From positions 36,538-100,537 of the forward strand of contig NZ_JAYKTT020000077.1 of the NCBI RefSeq assembly GCF_038404745.2: DNA of 64,000 nt, given 5' to 3'. The notes under the pieces were generated by a model that saw only the letters and a list, made by a program, of their open reading frames with translations, did not search any database and had not been told where the DNA came from. This DNA is from Chlorogloeopsis sp038404745 (lineage in GTDB: Bacteria; Cyanobacteriota; Cyanobacteriia; Cyanobacteriales; Nostocaceae). The position numbers and the translations under genes are program-made. Below, piece after piece: positions 53,585-62,739 of the stretch (its first letter is position 1; every line of letters starts with the position of its first letter).

Positions 53585-54400
53585 ATGAGTAAACTAATCG
53601 CCTTGCTATTGAAACGCCAATCACGCTTTTCGTCCTCTCGTTGGCTAATTTTATTCATGCTGACATTTGGTTTGACAACGAGTTGGAAATCCGCTCAAGC
53701 CGTCAATCCACCTAGCAATGCACCTGCTCAATTAAAAAATCTCTTAACGCAAATTGATTCAGCTGCCAGTCGGGGTGATGTTAAAGCAGTAATGCAGTTC
53801 TACAGCCCCAATTTTGTGCATGGAGATGGATTAAATCGCCAAACGATGGAACAAGCCTTAACTGGGTTTTGGAAGAGATATCCCAAGCTGAAATACACCA
53901 CCCAACTGCAATCTTGGCAGCCTCAAGGGAACCTGATTGTCGCTGACACCGTTACCAAAATTACTGGCTTACCTGCCGCTAACAATGACAATTTAGCTCT
54001 GTCAACTACCATCACATCGCGTCAGCGCATTGCAGGCGGAAAAGTTATTCGTCAAGACATTTTGTCAGAACGTACTCAAATTACCTCTGGAGCCAAACCA
54101 CCCCAAGTTGATGTCAAATTGCCACAACAGGTAAAAGTTGGTCAAAAGTATAATTTTGATGCGATCGTCCAAGAACCCCTGGGAGAGGATTATCTTTTAG
54201 GTGCAGCTTTGGAAGAACCCATTCAAGCAACCAAGTATCTCAACCCCACACCTGTAAATTTAGAATTACTTACAACTGGTGGACTTTTTAAAGTTGGCAA
54301 CGCACCTGCTAAACCAGGTAGTCAATGGGTTTCTGCGGTGATCATGCGGGGAGATGGTATGACAATGATTACTCAGCGTATGCAAGTAGTGAATAAGTAG
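53585..54400 (+). CDS. secreted protein with NTF2/SnoaL-like domain
   Basis: This protein has 271 aa. A signal peptide (LILFMLTFGLTTSWKSAQAV) is followed at about residues 45-150 by an NTF2-like fold: IDSAASRGDVKAVMQFYSPN, LNRQTMEQALTGFWKRYPKL, and TVTKITGLPAANNDN. A second beta-rich domain (about 170-270, VDVKLPQQVKVGQKYNFDAI onwards) resembles an immunoglobulin-like module. No catalytic residues are clear. It precedes an SDR gene by about 90 bases. Its function is unknown. Confidence 0.75.
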   Translation: MSKLIALLLKRQSRFSSSRWLILFMLTFGLTTSWKSAQAVNPPSNAPAQLKNLLTQIDSAASRGDVKAVMQFYSPNFVHGDGLNRQTMEQALTGFWKRYPKLKYTTQLQSWQPQGNLIVADTVTKITGLPAANNDNLALSTTITSRQRIAGGKVIRQDILSERTQITSGAKPPQVDVKLPQQVKVGQKYNFDAIVQEPLGEDYLLGAALEEPIQATKYLNPTPVNLELLTTGGLFKVGNAPAKPGSQWVSAVIMRGDGMTMITQRMQVVNK

Positions 54401-54446
54401 TTATTAGCTCTTATTCATATGCCCTTTGTTTTTTGTCATCGGATTC

Positions 54447-54488
54447 TGACAAGTGACAAATGACTAATGACAAATGACAAATAACTAA
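54447..54488 (+). repeat. six tandem heptamers TGACAAA/TGACTAA (STRR)
   Basis: Units are TGACAAG, TGACAAA, TGACTAA, TGACAAA, TGACAAA and TAACTAA, without gaps. The array stops two bases before the ATG of the SDR gene, displacing any ribosome-binding site. TGACTAA is the rotated complement of the GTCATTA unit at 55999-56040. Confidence 0.85.
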
Positions 54489-54490
54489 CA

Positions 54491-55264
54491 ATGCTTTCTG
54501 TGCAAGACAAAATTATTTTCATTACAGGTGCCAGCAGTGGAATTGGTGCTGCTTGTGCCAAACTCTTCGCTGGTGCTGGTGCAAAATTAATTTTAGCGGC
54601 ACGACGTTGGGAACGTTTGCAAAATTTGGCAGATGCACTCAACAAAGAGTTCGCTATTGATATCCATTTGTTACAGTTAGATGTACGTGACGCTAAGGCT
54701 GTAGAATCTGCTGTAACCAACCTGCCTTCTGCTTGGTCTGACATTGATATTCTCATCAATAATGCAGGTTTAAGTCGGGGTTTAGACAAACTCCATGAAG
54801 GCAGTTTCCAAGACTGGGAAGAAATGATTGATACCAATATTAAGGGTTTGCTCTATCTCACCCGCTATATTGTTCCTGGTATGGTGAAGCGCGATCGCGG
54901 TCATGTGGTAAATATTGGTTCGATCGCCGGTCATCAAACTTATCCGGGTGGTAATGTCTACTGTGGCACAAAAGCAGCAGTCAAAGCCATCTCGGAAGGT
55001 TTAAAGCAAGATTTGCTGGGAACACCTATTCGGGTAACTTCTGTTGATCCTGGTATGGTAGAAACGGAATTTAGCGAAGTACGCTTTCATGGTGATACAC
55101 AACGTGCCACGAAAGTTTACCAAGGATTAACTCCTCTAACTGCTGATGATGTGGCTGATGTTATATTTTTCTGCGTGACTCGACCAATACACGTGAATAT
55201 TAATGAAGTCATCCTGATGCCAGTTGATCAAGCTAGCACCACTCTAGTAAACAGACAAAGTTAA
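54491..55264 (+). CDS. SDR-family oxidoreductase (YdfG type)
   Basis: The protein (257 aa) is a classical short-chain dehydrogenase/reductase. The cofactor motif is ITGASSGIGAACAK (residues 11-24, TGxxxGIG), the NNAG motif is ILINNAGLSRG and the catalytic residues are Ser144, Tyr157 and Lys161 in NIGSIAGHQTYPGGNVYCG and the following TK. The Cys after Tyr is unusual but harmless. It is closest in pattern to YdfG-like serine or 3-hydroxy acid dehydrogenases with NADP. No partner is obvious. The start is beside a heptamer array. Confidence 0.92.
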   Translation: MLSVQDKIIFITGASSGIGAACAKLFAGAGAKLILAARRWERLQNLADALNKEFAIDIHLLQLDVRDAKAVESAVTNLPSAWSDIDILINNAGLSRGLDKLHEGSFQDWEEMIDTNIKGLLYLTRYIVPGMVKRDRGHVVNIGSIAGHQTYPGGNVYCGTKAAVKAISEGLKQDLLGTPIRVTSVDPGMVETEFSEVRFHGDTQRATKVYQGLTPLTADDVADVIFFCVTRPIHVNINEVILMPVDQASTTLVNRQS

Positions 55265-55633
55265 AAAATTTAAGAATAGTTAGAAACTAATTTTGTATCA
55301 TCGCGGCAGAGAAAACCTCCGCGATTTTTGATTTCAATTTCATCTGTCCACAAGGTATAGTTTTTCAATTGTAAACATAACTCCAGATAGATAAATTGGT
55401 TATCGCCAAGAAGTTAGTTATTTATATTAGCCCTGTTTCGATTTAGTATTGCTTGTCTTTAATTCGCCTTGGCTAAATATTTTTAAATAGTTAAAAAAGA
55501 TACTTTAAAGTTGGTTTTCTACCAACTAAGTCCAAGTAGGACATATTCCTCGTTTGCAGCGAATAAAACTACTTGCCCAGGGAAAGTTATAACAAAATGG
55601 CAATTTTATGCAGGGTGTGCAGGTAGGTAAGTA
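55265..55633. other. spacer with a terminator and AT-rich tail
   Basis: The 369-base spacer begins with a terminator hairpin (55300-55330) and then AT-rich sequence without an ORF. It includes a possible promoter for the Cys-motif membrane protein, but no clear consensus is visible. Confidence 0.5.
55300..55330 (+). terminator. intrinsic terminator after the SDR gene
   Basis: ATCGCGG (55300-55306) pairs with CCGCGAT (55319-55325), followed by TTTTG. It lies 35 bases after the SDR stop codon, as expected for an intrinsic terminator. Confidence 0.75.
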
Positions 55634-55999
55634 ATGTTTGAAGTTAAAATGCAGCAGCAAGAAGTTTTCATCGAGCAACCCTCAAATCAAACCCCTGGTG
55701 ATGTAACATTTGTAAATCAGTCAAATATACCAGTAGGAGGTGTGTTATTAGCTTACTTAAGTTTTATCTTTGTTGCTTTGGTGACAATTTTTTGGCATCC
55801 CAACTTAAGAAAGGCTGTAATTGACCGTATTTTTACTGTTAAGCATAATTCTCTAATTCCCTGTAATAAATGTAAGTATTTTAAAAACAACCGCTATCTC
55901 CAATGTGCGGTACACCCTACTAAAGTTCTTAATCCAGAGGCAATTGACTGCCCTGATTATCTACCTAAACAGAAGAAAATATTGGGTAATGGTGATTAG
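55634..55999 (+). CDS. membrane-anchored protein with a Cys-rich tail
   Basis: The 121-aa protein has a Gln-rich N-terminus, one membrane helix (IPVGGVLLAYLSFIFVALVT) and a tail with CNKCKYFKNNRYLQCAVHP and EAIDCPDY. The CxxC, Cys and Cys spacing could bind Zn or an Fe-S cluster. I recognise this arrangement as a small conserved cyanobacterial type but no named family. The stop codon forms the first bases of a heptamer array. Confidence 0.65.
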   Translation: MFEVKMQQQEVFIEQPSNQTPGDVTFVNQSNIPVGGVLLAYLSFIFVALVTIFWHPNLRKAVIDRIFTVKHNSLIPCNKCKYFKNNRYLQCAVHPTKVLNPEAIDCPDYLPKQKKILGNGD

Positions 56000-56040
56000 T
56001 CAATGGTCATTAGTCATTAGTCATTAGTCATTGGTTAGTA
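55999..56040 (+). repeat. six tandem heptamers GTCATTA (STRR)
   Basis: Units are GTCAATG, GTCATTA (three exact copies), GTCATTG and GTTAGTA. The array begins at the last base of the preceding stop codon. It is the same family as 54447-54488 in opposite orientation (GTCATTA reverse-complemented is TAATGAC, a rotation of TGACTAA). Confidence 0.85.
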
Positions 56041-56041
56041 G

Positions 56042-56116
56042 GGGCGGGTTTTGTAGATGATCTTTCGGCACAAACAGACAACTTATCTTCTAAAGCTGCC
56101 CCTACAGTGGTTAGTA
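56042..56116. repeat. dispersed repeat with GGGGCGGGTTT ends, copy 2
   Basis: GGGCGGGTTTTGTAGATGAT at the left and GCTGCCCCTACAGTGG at the right are imperfect inverted ends. It aligns with 37345-37416. Beyond it (56117-56340) is GC-rich repeat text in which frames at 56107-56361 are not credible genes. Confidence 0.7.
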
Positions 56117-56345
56117 GTTGGTTTTCTCCTTCTTTCCTTGTCCCCGCGTCTCCCCCTTCTCCTTGTCCAAGTCTTCCCTACCTGCGCTCTTGCGTGGAGC
56201 GACTTCTGCCACGCCAGTTGACGCCAGGTGCTTTATGCCGGGGAACCCGTCCACCCTTCGGGTTCAGCAGTCCCCCATCGCCGGAAACCGCCAAGACGGG
56301 GGCTGCTTCACCGCACTGGCTCCTCTGTCATCTGCCTTCTACTAA

Positions 56346-57137
56346 CTACGGATTTTGCTGAGGCTTAATATTTTTGGCCTTATAGAAAGTTTCCAAGCTT
56401 TCGCGATCGCCAACAAAACGCCAGTGCCAAGGTTCATAACTCACACCCTGCACATTCTCTTGGGGAAAGGACATTTCAAAGCCAAAACGAGCAGCATTTG
56501 CTTGTAGCCACTGAAAAGCCCTGGTATTTTCAAAACTGGGAACTAGATTAGTCGCCGGTGCCGCACCATCCCCAATATCTACTGCATAACCTGTATGATG
56601 CTCACTATGTCCGGGAGGAGCACTCAAAGCAGCTCGTTGTGCTGGTGTTTGATTACGTTGAGCACCAACATTAAAAAATAACTGTTCCTGTTCTTCGATA
56701 GAACGAAAACCCGAAATTGCTACTAAATTTACACCCTGACTTTGCGCTACTGCTACCATCTCTTGAAATTTCTGGGCGGCTGCTTTTCGCATCCTGATCC
56801 GTCTATTTGCAGCGATCGGTACAAGTTCTGACTCAGGTGCTTGGGGGTATGCCAAATGCCCTAATACTTGGTTGGCAGAGGAATTTCCAGACTGTGGGCT
56901 AGCAGGAGTTAAATTTGTGGAGGATAGAGAATCTTTTTTCGGTGCAGTCAAGGCAAAGAAAAAACCGCTAATTATCGCCAGCAGAATAACTCCCACTAAT
57001 CCCCCAATCACTACAACCAAAAGGCGAAAACCCATCTTGGATTCTGCATCTGGAGCTTCGCGTAAAGCTACCGGAATCTCTTCTCCAGAGGCAGGCGATG
57101 AGTTTCGCGGTTTTCCAGAAAACTCAGCGTTATTCAA
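56346..57137 (-). CDS. VanY-type D-alanyl-D-alanine carboxypeptidase (M15B)
   Basis: This protein has 263 aa. A cytoplasmic N-terminal tail and one membrane helix (about 36-60, LLVVVIGGLVGVILLAII) anchor it to the inner membrane. The periplasmic domain shows ISGFRSIEEQEQLFFNVG, the zinc motif SEHHTGYAVDIG (about 176-187, SxHxxGxAxD) and EPWHWRFVG (about 234-242), as in VanY/VanX-type metallopeptidases. It should trim terminal D-Ala from peptidoglycan stem peptides. It is not associated with a van cluster and is likely housekeeping. Confidence 0.93.
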   Translation of the reverse strand: MNNAEFSGKPRNSSPASGEEIPVALREAPDAESKMGFRLLVVVIGGLVGVILLAIISGFFFALTAPKKDSLSSTNLTPASPQSGNSSANQVLGHLAYPQAPESELVPIAANRRIRMRKAAAQKFQEMVAVAQSQGVNLVAISGFRSIEEQEQLFFNVGAQRNQTPAQRAALSAPPGHSEHHTGYAVDIGDGAAPATNLVPSFENTRAFQWLQANAARFGFEMSFPQENVQGVSYEPWHWRFVGDRESLETFYKAKNIKPQQNP

Positions 57138-57238
57138 TGGTTAACTCCTGCTTTGTCAAAAGATTTATAACAGATTGTAAACTGGAGGGAAATAAAGCTA
57201 GTTAGTATCATTTTACATAATTAGTTCAGGGTGTACTT

Positions 57239-58156
57239 TTGACAAACCTCTTAGAACTATACGTCAAGCTAGTCGGCTTAGTATCGGTGGGGTTCTTTCT
57301 TGGACTCAAACTACCTGCCACTATTCCCACCCATTTAGGTCAGTTTCTATTCTGGGTAGGAGTACCGTTAAGTATAGTAACTTTTTTACAAAAAGCTGAC
57401 TTATCGGGACAGATTTGGATTGCACCTCTGGTTGCTCATTTAGCTATTTTACTAGGGGCATTTTTAGCTTGGATTGGGGTGAAATGGCAAGCCCTTTTCG
57501 CAAAAACAACTCCCCAGCAAGCGACTAAAGCTAGTATTATCCTCGCGGCAATGGTAGGTAACACTGGCTATTTGGGTTATCCTGTGATTTTGACAATGGT
57601 TGATTCCCAGTACTTCGCTTGGGCTTTATTTTACGATCTGTTGGGTACAACATTGGGTGCTTATGGCTTAGGTGTAGCATTAGCAGCGCGTTTCAGCAGC
57701 GGGATTTACAACCCTAGACAAATTTTGAAGGCAATTTTAATTAATCCGGCTTTATGGAGTTTTGGCTTTGGCTTGTTGTTAAGGCAAGTAACAATTCCTA
57801 CTAGTATTAGCCAGGGTTTGGAAACATTAGCTTGGACTGCTGTAGCATTATCGCTGCTGTTAATTGGAATGCGTTTGAGCAAACTCAATTCTTGGCACAG
57901 CCTACCACAAGCAGGGTTTGGCTTGGGAATTAAAATGCTGTTAGTTCCCTTAATTTTGGGTAGCGCTCTACCACTTTTTGGGATAACAGGAGCGGCAGCA
58001 CGAGTAATAGTTCTACAAATGGCAATGCCTCCTGCTTTCGCTACGCTCATCATTGCTGAGACTTTTAATCTTGATCGCAACCTAGCAGTAACTGCCTTGG
58101 CGATGGGGTCTATGATGTTATTGTTTACTCTGCCCTTATGGTTATGGTTATTTTAA
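57239..58156 (+). CDS. AEC-family transporter
   Basis: This is an integral membrane protein (305 aa) with about ten helices, of the auxin-efflux-carrier (AEC/PIN) family. Family features include an N-terminal LVGLVSVGFFLGLKLP, the central AAMVGNTGYLGYPVILTMVD (NTG-LGYP) and a C-terminal QMAMPPAFATLIIAETFNLD. Bacterial homologues export or import malate, malonate or unknown organic anions. The start is a TTG at 57239 with only a weak ribosome site. It is divergent from the VanY-type gene by about 100 bp. Confidence 0.87.
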   Translation: MTNLLELYVKLVGLVSVGFFLGLKLPATIPTHLGQFLFWVGVPLSIVTFLQKADLSGQIWIAPLVAHLAILLGAFLAWIGVKWQALFAKTTPQQATKASIILAAMVGNTGYLGYPVILTMVDSQYFAWALFYDLLGTTLGAYGLGVALAARFSSGIYNPRQILKAILINPALWSFGFGLLLRQVTIPTSISQGLETLAWTAVALSLLLIGMRLSKLNSWHSLPQAGFGLGIKMLLVPLILGSALPLFGITGAAARVIVLQMAMPPAFATLIIAETFNLDRNLAVTALAMGSMMLLFTLPLWLWLF

Positions 58157-58289
58157 AAATAAGGCAGTAGGCAGAAAGAAGCAATGTTTGTAGGGTAGGC
58201 ACTGCCTAACTTTCCTCATACCTTATTCTTACTCAGTATTAAGCATACAGTCCTCACACTACAACTATGAGTAAAGTGCTACATCTCCA

Positions 58290-58808
58290 CTAGCATGGCT
58301 GACTCACTTTCTCTAACAGTTCGGCTGGATTCATTAACTCGTAAGGTTCAAAAGGTTGATGAATCCAAGGATTGTCAGGTAGATAATCAACGTAGTAATC
58401 AGGTGCTATGACTGAACAAGCTTTATACCAAAGTACAGCAGTGCGAATTTCTTCGATGGGAAAATCAGAATAAGTCTGAAGCCAAGGTATCGTCTCTTTG
58501 AGCGTTACTCCAGAGTCTACTAAGTCATCTACTAAGAGAATACGCGAACCTAAGTTTTCGGTGGTCATTGTCATATGCTGGGAAAAGATGAGTTTCCCTC
58601 TTTCTTGTTTACCAGAGCCGCTGTAAGATGACGTTGCTAATATTGCTAGTGGCTGCTTGTAAATACGTGAAATAATATCTCCTACTCGCAACCCTCCTCT
58701 AGCAAGACAAACTATTTGGTTAAATTTCCAACCGGATTTATATATTTGCGCTGCTAGTAGTTCAATCTTGTGGTGGTAATCTGACCAAGAAATGTAAAGG
58801 TCTGACAT
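58290..58808 (-). CDS. phosphoribosyltransferase
   Basis: The protein (172 aa) is a type I phosphoribosyltransferase. It has IVCLARGGLRVGDIISR, a KGGLxxAD-like loop, and the PRPP-binding signature RILLVDDLVDSGVTLKE. The alternate start (TTG at 58841) adds eleven residues not expected here. Members act on guanine, xanthine or hypoxanthine. The specificity is unknown, and it is not linked to a purine operon here. It is divergent from the GPH symporter gene by about 70 bp. Confidence 0.85.
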   Translation of the reverse strand: MSDLYISWSDYHHKIELLAAQIYKSGWKFNQIVCLARGGLRVGDIISRIYKQPLAILATSSYSGSGKQERGKLIFSQHMTMTTENLGSRILLVDDLVDSGVTLKETIPWLQTYSDFPIEEIRTAVLWYKACSVIAPDYYVDYLPDNPWIHQPFEPYELMNPAELLEKVSQPC

Positions 58809-58876
58809 AGGAAAATATTTATAGCTAATACTGGATGGCAACCAAGCTTTTTATTTTAATATGAGTGCGAGGCAAT

Positions 58877-60325
58877 ATGAGCAATTCTGCCCCTTCAGGC
58901 GATCCGCAACTAAGTACCGATGATGACAAACTAGATTTAAAAACAAAACTAGCTTATGGTGCAGGTGATTTAGGCCCAGCAATTACTGCTAATATTGCCA
59001 TATTTTTTCTGATGATTTTCTTTACTAATGTAGCTGGAATTCCGGCGGGGTTGGCTGGCAGTATTTTAATGATAGGGAAGATTTGGGATGCAGTGAATGA
59101 CCCAATTGTAGGGGTGTTAACAGATAAAACTCAATCTCGTTGGGGACGCCGCTTACCTTGGCTGTTTTATGGGGCAATTCCGTTTGGAATTTTCTTCTTT
59201 TTGCAGTGGATTGTACCTCGATTTAGTGCTAGTGAGAGTGCAAATGTTTGGTGGTTGTTTTGGTATTATGTGGCGATTGGAGTAATATCTCAGGTTTTTT
59301 ATACTGTTGTCAATTTGCCTTATACGGCAATGACTCCCGAACTCACTCAAAACTATGACGAACGCACTAGTCTCAATAGCTTTCGCTTTGCTTTTTCCAT
59401 TGGTGGCAGTATTTTGTCATTAATTTTGGCAAAAATTATTTTTGAGCAAATTCCCAACCGAGAGCAACAGTATATTGTCTTAGCGGCAATTTGTGGAATA
59501 ATTTCCGTCTTGGCATTATATTGGTGCGTTTGGGGTGTGCGCGATCGCATTTTGGCTTTTGAAGCAAAACGCACTCAAACCCAAGAGCCCGCATCCATCC
59601 CTTATCAAGAACAGTTCAAAATTGTCTTTAGCAATCGACCTTTTTTGTTCGTTATTGGTATCTATCTTTTTTCCTGGTTAGCTGTACAAGTAACCGCAAG
59701 TATTATTCCTTACTTTGCTGTCAACTATATGCGCCTTAGAGAATCAGATGTTCCGACGGTATTGATTGCAGTGCAAGGTACTGCTTTGTTGATGCTATTT
59801 GTCTGGAGCGCTCTTAGTCAACGAGTAGGGAAAAAAGCTGTATATTTTATGGGCATGAGTTTGTGGATCTTAGCACAAGCGGGACTCTTTTTTTTACAAC
59901 CAGGTCAAATTGGTTTGATGTATACTTTGGCAGTGATGGCAGGATTTGGGGTTTCCACTGCTTATCTTGTTCCTTGGTCAATGATGCCAGATGTGATTGA
60001 ATTGGATGAACTTCAAACTGGACAACGCCGTGAAGGAATTTTTTATGGCTTTATGGTGTTGCTGCAAAAGTTCGGTTTAGCATTTGGATTATTTGTAGTC
60101 GGCATAGCACTAGAAGCATCTGGTTTTATAGAGGCAACTCCAGGGCAAAGTGCACTACCTACACAACCGGAGTCAGCCTTATTTGCTATCCGTATTGCCA
60201 CCGCACCTTTACCTGCTATTTTTTTAATTTGCGGACTATTTTTAACATTTTTTTATCCTATGACTCGCGAAATGCATGCCGAAATTTTGCTGAAACTTAG
60301 GCAACGTCAACAGAACCAATCATAA
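58877..60325 (+). CDS. GPH-family (MelB-like) symporter
   Basis: This is an MFS-fold membrane protein (482 aa) of the glycoside-pentoside-hexuronide symporter family. The N-terminal helices bear KLAYGAGDLGPAITANIAIF, IGKIWDAVNDPIVGVLTDKT (the DPxxGxLxD motif) and SRWGRRLPWLFYGAIPFG. A second motif is EGIFYGFMVLLQKFGLAFGL. Such proteins move sugars with sodium or protons. The ATG at 58877 is preceded by GAGG; a GTG at 58865 is weaker. The substrate is unknown. Confidence 0.9.
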   Translation: MSNSAPSGDPQLSTDDDKLDLKTKLAYGAGDLGPAITANIAIFFLMIFFTNVAGIPAGLAGSILMIGKIWDAVNDPIVGVLTDKTQSRWGRRLPWLFYGAIPFGIFFFLQWIVPRFSASESANVWWLFWYYVAIGVISQVFYTVVNLPYTAMTPELTQNYDERTSLNSFRFAFSIGGSILSLILAKIIFEQIPNREQQYIVLAAICGIISVLALYWCVWGVRDRILAFEAKRTQTQEPASIPYQEQFKIVFSNRPFLFVIGIYLFSWLAVQVTASIIPYFAVNYMRLRESDVPTVLIAVQGTALLMLFVWSALSQRVGKKAVYFMGMSLWILAQAGLFFLQPGQIGLMYTLAVMAGFGVSTAYLVPWSMMPDVIELDELQTGQRREGIFYGFMVLLQKFGLAFGLFVVGIALEASGFIEATPGQSALPTQPESALFAIRIATAPLPAIFLICGLFLTFFYPMTREMHAEILLKLRQRQQNQS

Positions 60326-60563
60326 AGAACAGCGATCGCCCTGGCTTTGGGCTTCGCTTGCTTACAAATTTCTTATTTTTTGATTTTAATTTTAAAGATT
60401 AAGTATTCTCATATCATCGTGCGAAAAGAGTTATCCGCTCAGAGATACACAGTGATGGCGCATTCGTAGAGGCTGTGCTGTCACCAAGTGCAAATTGCTT
60501 TCACACTTTTTAGCCAATTCAAACGACATTAGCTGGAAACCTTTGTGTCAGAGGAAATAATGA

Positions 60564-60965
60564 ATGGAATGGTTTAAACTCTTGGAAAGCAACTTAGATA
60601 AGGTTGCAACGCTAGTTCAATTTTGTTTAGAAACTATCTCCGTAGTCTGTGTAGTGGTGGGATTGCTAAAAACAATACAACTAGCGATCGCTCTAAGTCG
60701 CAGCCACCAACGCAATCATCCCTTCCCATTCAATCTCCTGAGACTCCGCTTTGGCGTCTGGTTAGCTCTAGCACTAGAATTCCAGCTTGGGGCTGATATC
60801 CTAGCCACCACGATTGCTCCAACCTTAGAAGAATTGGTTAAGTTGGCACTGATTGCTGTGATCCGAACTTTCCTGAACTACTTCTTAGGTAAAGAATTAG
60901 AAGTTGAATATAAACAGCAAAAGCAAAGAGCAGAACTTGCTGCCGAGCAATTTGTTAAAGAATGA
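60564..60965 (+). CDS. DUF1622-family membrane protein
   Basis: This protein of 133 aa has about three helices (residues 20-40, 62-80, 88-110). LLRLRFGVWLALALEFQLGA and PTLEELVKLALIAVIRTFLN are the conserved DUF1622 pattern, where the second helix carries the E-QLGAD region. The C-terminus is charged (EVEYKQQKQRAELAAEQF). Function is unknown; it may work as a scaffold in the cytoplasmic membrane. It stands alone. Confidence 0.85.
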   Translation: MEWFKLLESNLDKVATLVQFCLETISVVCVVVGLLKTIQLAIALSRSHQRNHPFPFNLLRLRFGVWLALALEFQLGADILATTIAPTLEELVKLALIAVIRTFLNYFLGKELEVEYKQQKQRAELAAEQFVKE

Positions 60966-61437
60966 CTGTGCAGATTCGCAACAAGCGATTCATAAAAGGT
61001 ACTGGGGATTGGGTTTAAAGCAGATAAATTATGGAATGGGCGCTCTCAATCAGACTAAGGTCAATGAGAGAATTAAGAAAAGCCAATAAAATTTACTGGC
61101 TGCTGAAATATTTATTAAAGTTTTGTCTTTAAAACAGATATTTGATGAAACCAAGCAGCTAAATGGAAGCAGAGTTATAGAAAAACCGCTGCTTGTTCCT
61201 AATCTCTAGTCACTAATTCCAAATCCCCTTTGCAGGTTATTTACACTGATATTCCAGATTCCTTTCTGTAACAAGTTTTTTACACAAGCAATCAATGTTA
61301 ATATAATTGTCATGAATTTTTGACTTTTATCAAGTGATTGCTCTACTGGTTTTTAACCTTGGCTTTTGATGCCTAGTTGCTAAGTTTTGAGCATCCAGAC
61401 TTGTAGAGTGGGAATTGAGTTGGGAGATCCAAAATCA
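60966..61437. other. spacer upstream of the MFS-reductase operon
   Basis: The 472-base spacer has no credible ORF; a 61-codon frame at 60904-61089 overlaps the previous gene and is a shadow. It is AT-rich with no clear repeats beyond GGGGATTGGG. It should hold the promoter of the MFS gene. Confidence 0.4.
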
Positions 61438-62697
61438 ATGCCAAAGCGCAAAGAGCATCTTGAGCATCTACCTCATGCGGAAGTAGCTGATCGCACGATT
61501 CGCCTCAAGCAGCATAGAAACTTGTTTGCTTTACTGTCTATTGCTGCCGGTTTAATTTTTCTTCAGGGATACATGATCGCGCCCCTGATTCCGCGTTTGG
61601 CTGAAGTGTTCAATGTTCCAGTTCAGGAAATTGGATTCATTGTTCCAGCCTATATGTTATCCTACGCGCTGATGGCATTATTCTACGGTGTGCTGTCAGA
61701 TCGATTTGGACGATGGTCTGTAATTCGCATCTCGCTCTTCATTTTTGTCATTTGCACCGCGTTGACTGCAACGGCTCAGACGGCTTCCCAAATGGCGACT
61801 TGGCGTCTGTTGACTGGAATTGGAGCCAGTGGAGTCATTCCACTCACCTTTGCCTTGATTGGTGATTTGTTCCCGTTCGATCAGCGAGGCAGCAAACTAG
61901 GATTGGTGTTTGCAGCGATGGAAGGAGGAATGGCGGCAGGTTCTGCGGGTGGTGCAATTCTGGAACCGTTTGTGGGTTGGCGATCGCTGTTTGTCGGTAC
62001 TGCTATTCTTGCTGCTTTGGTACTTTGGCGGCTCCAACGTTACGGTGCTCTTTTTGATACACCTATGGTCGAAAGACTACCCAACATTCGCCAGATATTT
62101 AGGGGATACAGCCAGATATTAGCCAACTTTAGAGGACAACGAACCTATGCTTATGTTTTGTGGAACGGCATCTATCACTCTGGTGTATATACATGGTTGG
62201 GGCTGTACTTATCGCAGCGTTACAACATGGATGCATTGAGTATTGGTTTGACTATTCTTGGCTATGGTATTCCTGGATTATTACTGAGTTCCCTGATTGG
62301 TAAAGCCGTGGATTGTTGGGGACGTCGTTGGTTAATTCCGTCAGGATTAGTGATGGCAGCCCTAGCTGGGATTGTTATGATTTTTGAGATTCCCGCCTAT
62401 GTAACAACGATTGCAGTTCTCGTCCTGTCTTTAGGGTACGACCTTACACAACCTTTGTTTGTGGGTATTGTCACAGACTTGGGGGATGGCAATAATTTAG
62501 GTCAAACTATGGGACTCAAAGTGTTTACCCTGTTTACTGGATTTGGCGTTGGCAGCCTTATATTTGGAGAATTATTGCACTTTGGATTTGGACTATCTCT
62601 TGCCATTTTTGGCGGCATTCAGTTAATTTCTGGTCTGATCGCAATTCCACTATTTTGGCAGGAAGTTCCATCTAGTTTACGTTCAGAAAAACTTTAA
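61438..62697 (+). CDS. MFS drug/metabolite transporter (DHA1-like)
   Basis: This 12-helix major facilitator protein has 419 aa from the ATG at 61438; an upstream TTG at 61387 adds 17 residues. Motif A is GVLSDRFGRWSVIRISLFIF (between helices 2 and 3), and the helix 5 pattern is WRLLTGIGASGVIPLTFALI. The C-half has LIGKAVDCWGRRWLIPSGLV. It probably exports small molecules. The reductase gene follows 42 bases later, so the pair is likely cotranscribed, for example detoxification of a reduced compound. Confidence 0.9.
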   Translation: MPKRKEHLEHLPHAEVADRTIRLKQHRNLFALLSIAAGLIFLQGYMIAPLIPRLAEVFNVPVQEIGFIVPAYMLSYALMALFYGVLSDRFGRWSVIRISLFIFVICTALTATAQTASQMATWRLLTGIGASGVIPLTFALIGDLFPFDQRGSKLGLVFAAMEGGMAAGSAGGAILEPFVGWRSLFVGTAILAALVLWRLQRYGALFDTPMVERLPNIRQIFRGYSQILANFRGQRTYAYVLWNGIYHSGVYTWLGLYLSQRYNMDALSIGLTILGYGIPGLLLSSLIGKAVDCWGRRWLIPSGLVMAALAGIVMIFEIPAYVTTIAVLVLSLGYDLTQPLFVGIVTDLGDGNNLGQTMGLKVFTLFTGFGVGSLIFGELLHFGFGLSLAIFGGIQLISGLIAIPLFWQEVPSSLRSEKL

Positions 62698-62739
62698 ATT
62701 TATTCGATTAAAGCAAACTTAACTGCAAAGACGAAACCA

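Noticed and set aside
56107..56361. 84-codon and 75-codon overlapping frames
   Set aside because: Both run through GC-rich repeat sequence in different frames, and their Pro/Ser-rich translations look like repeat read-through.
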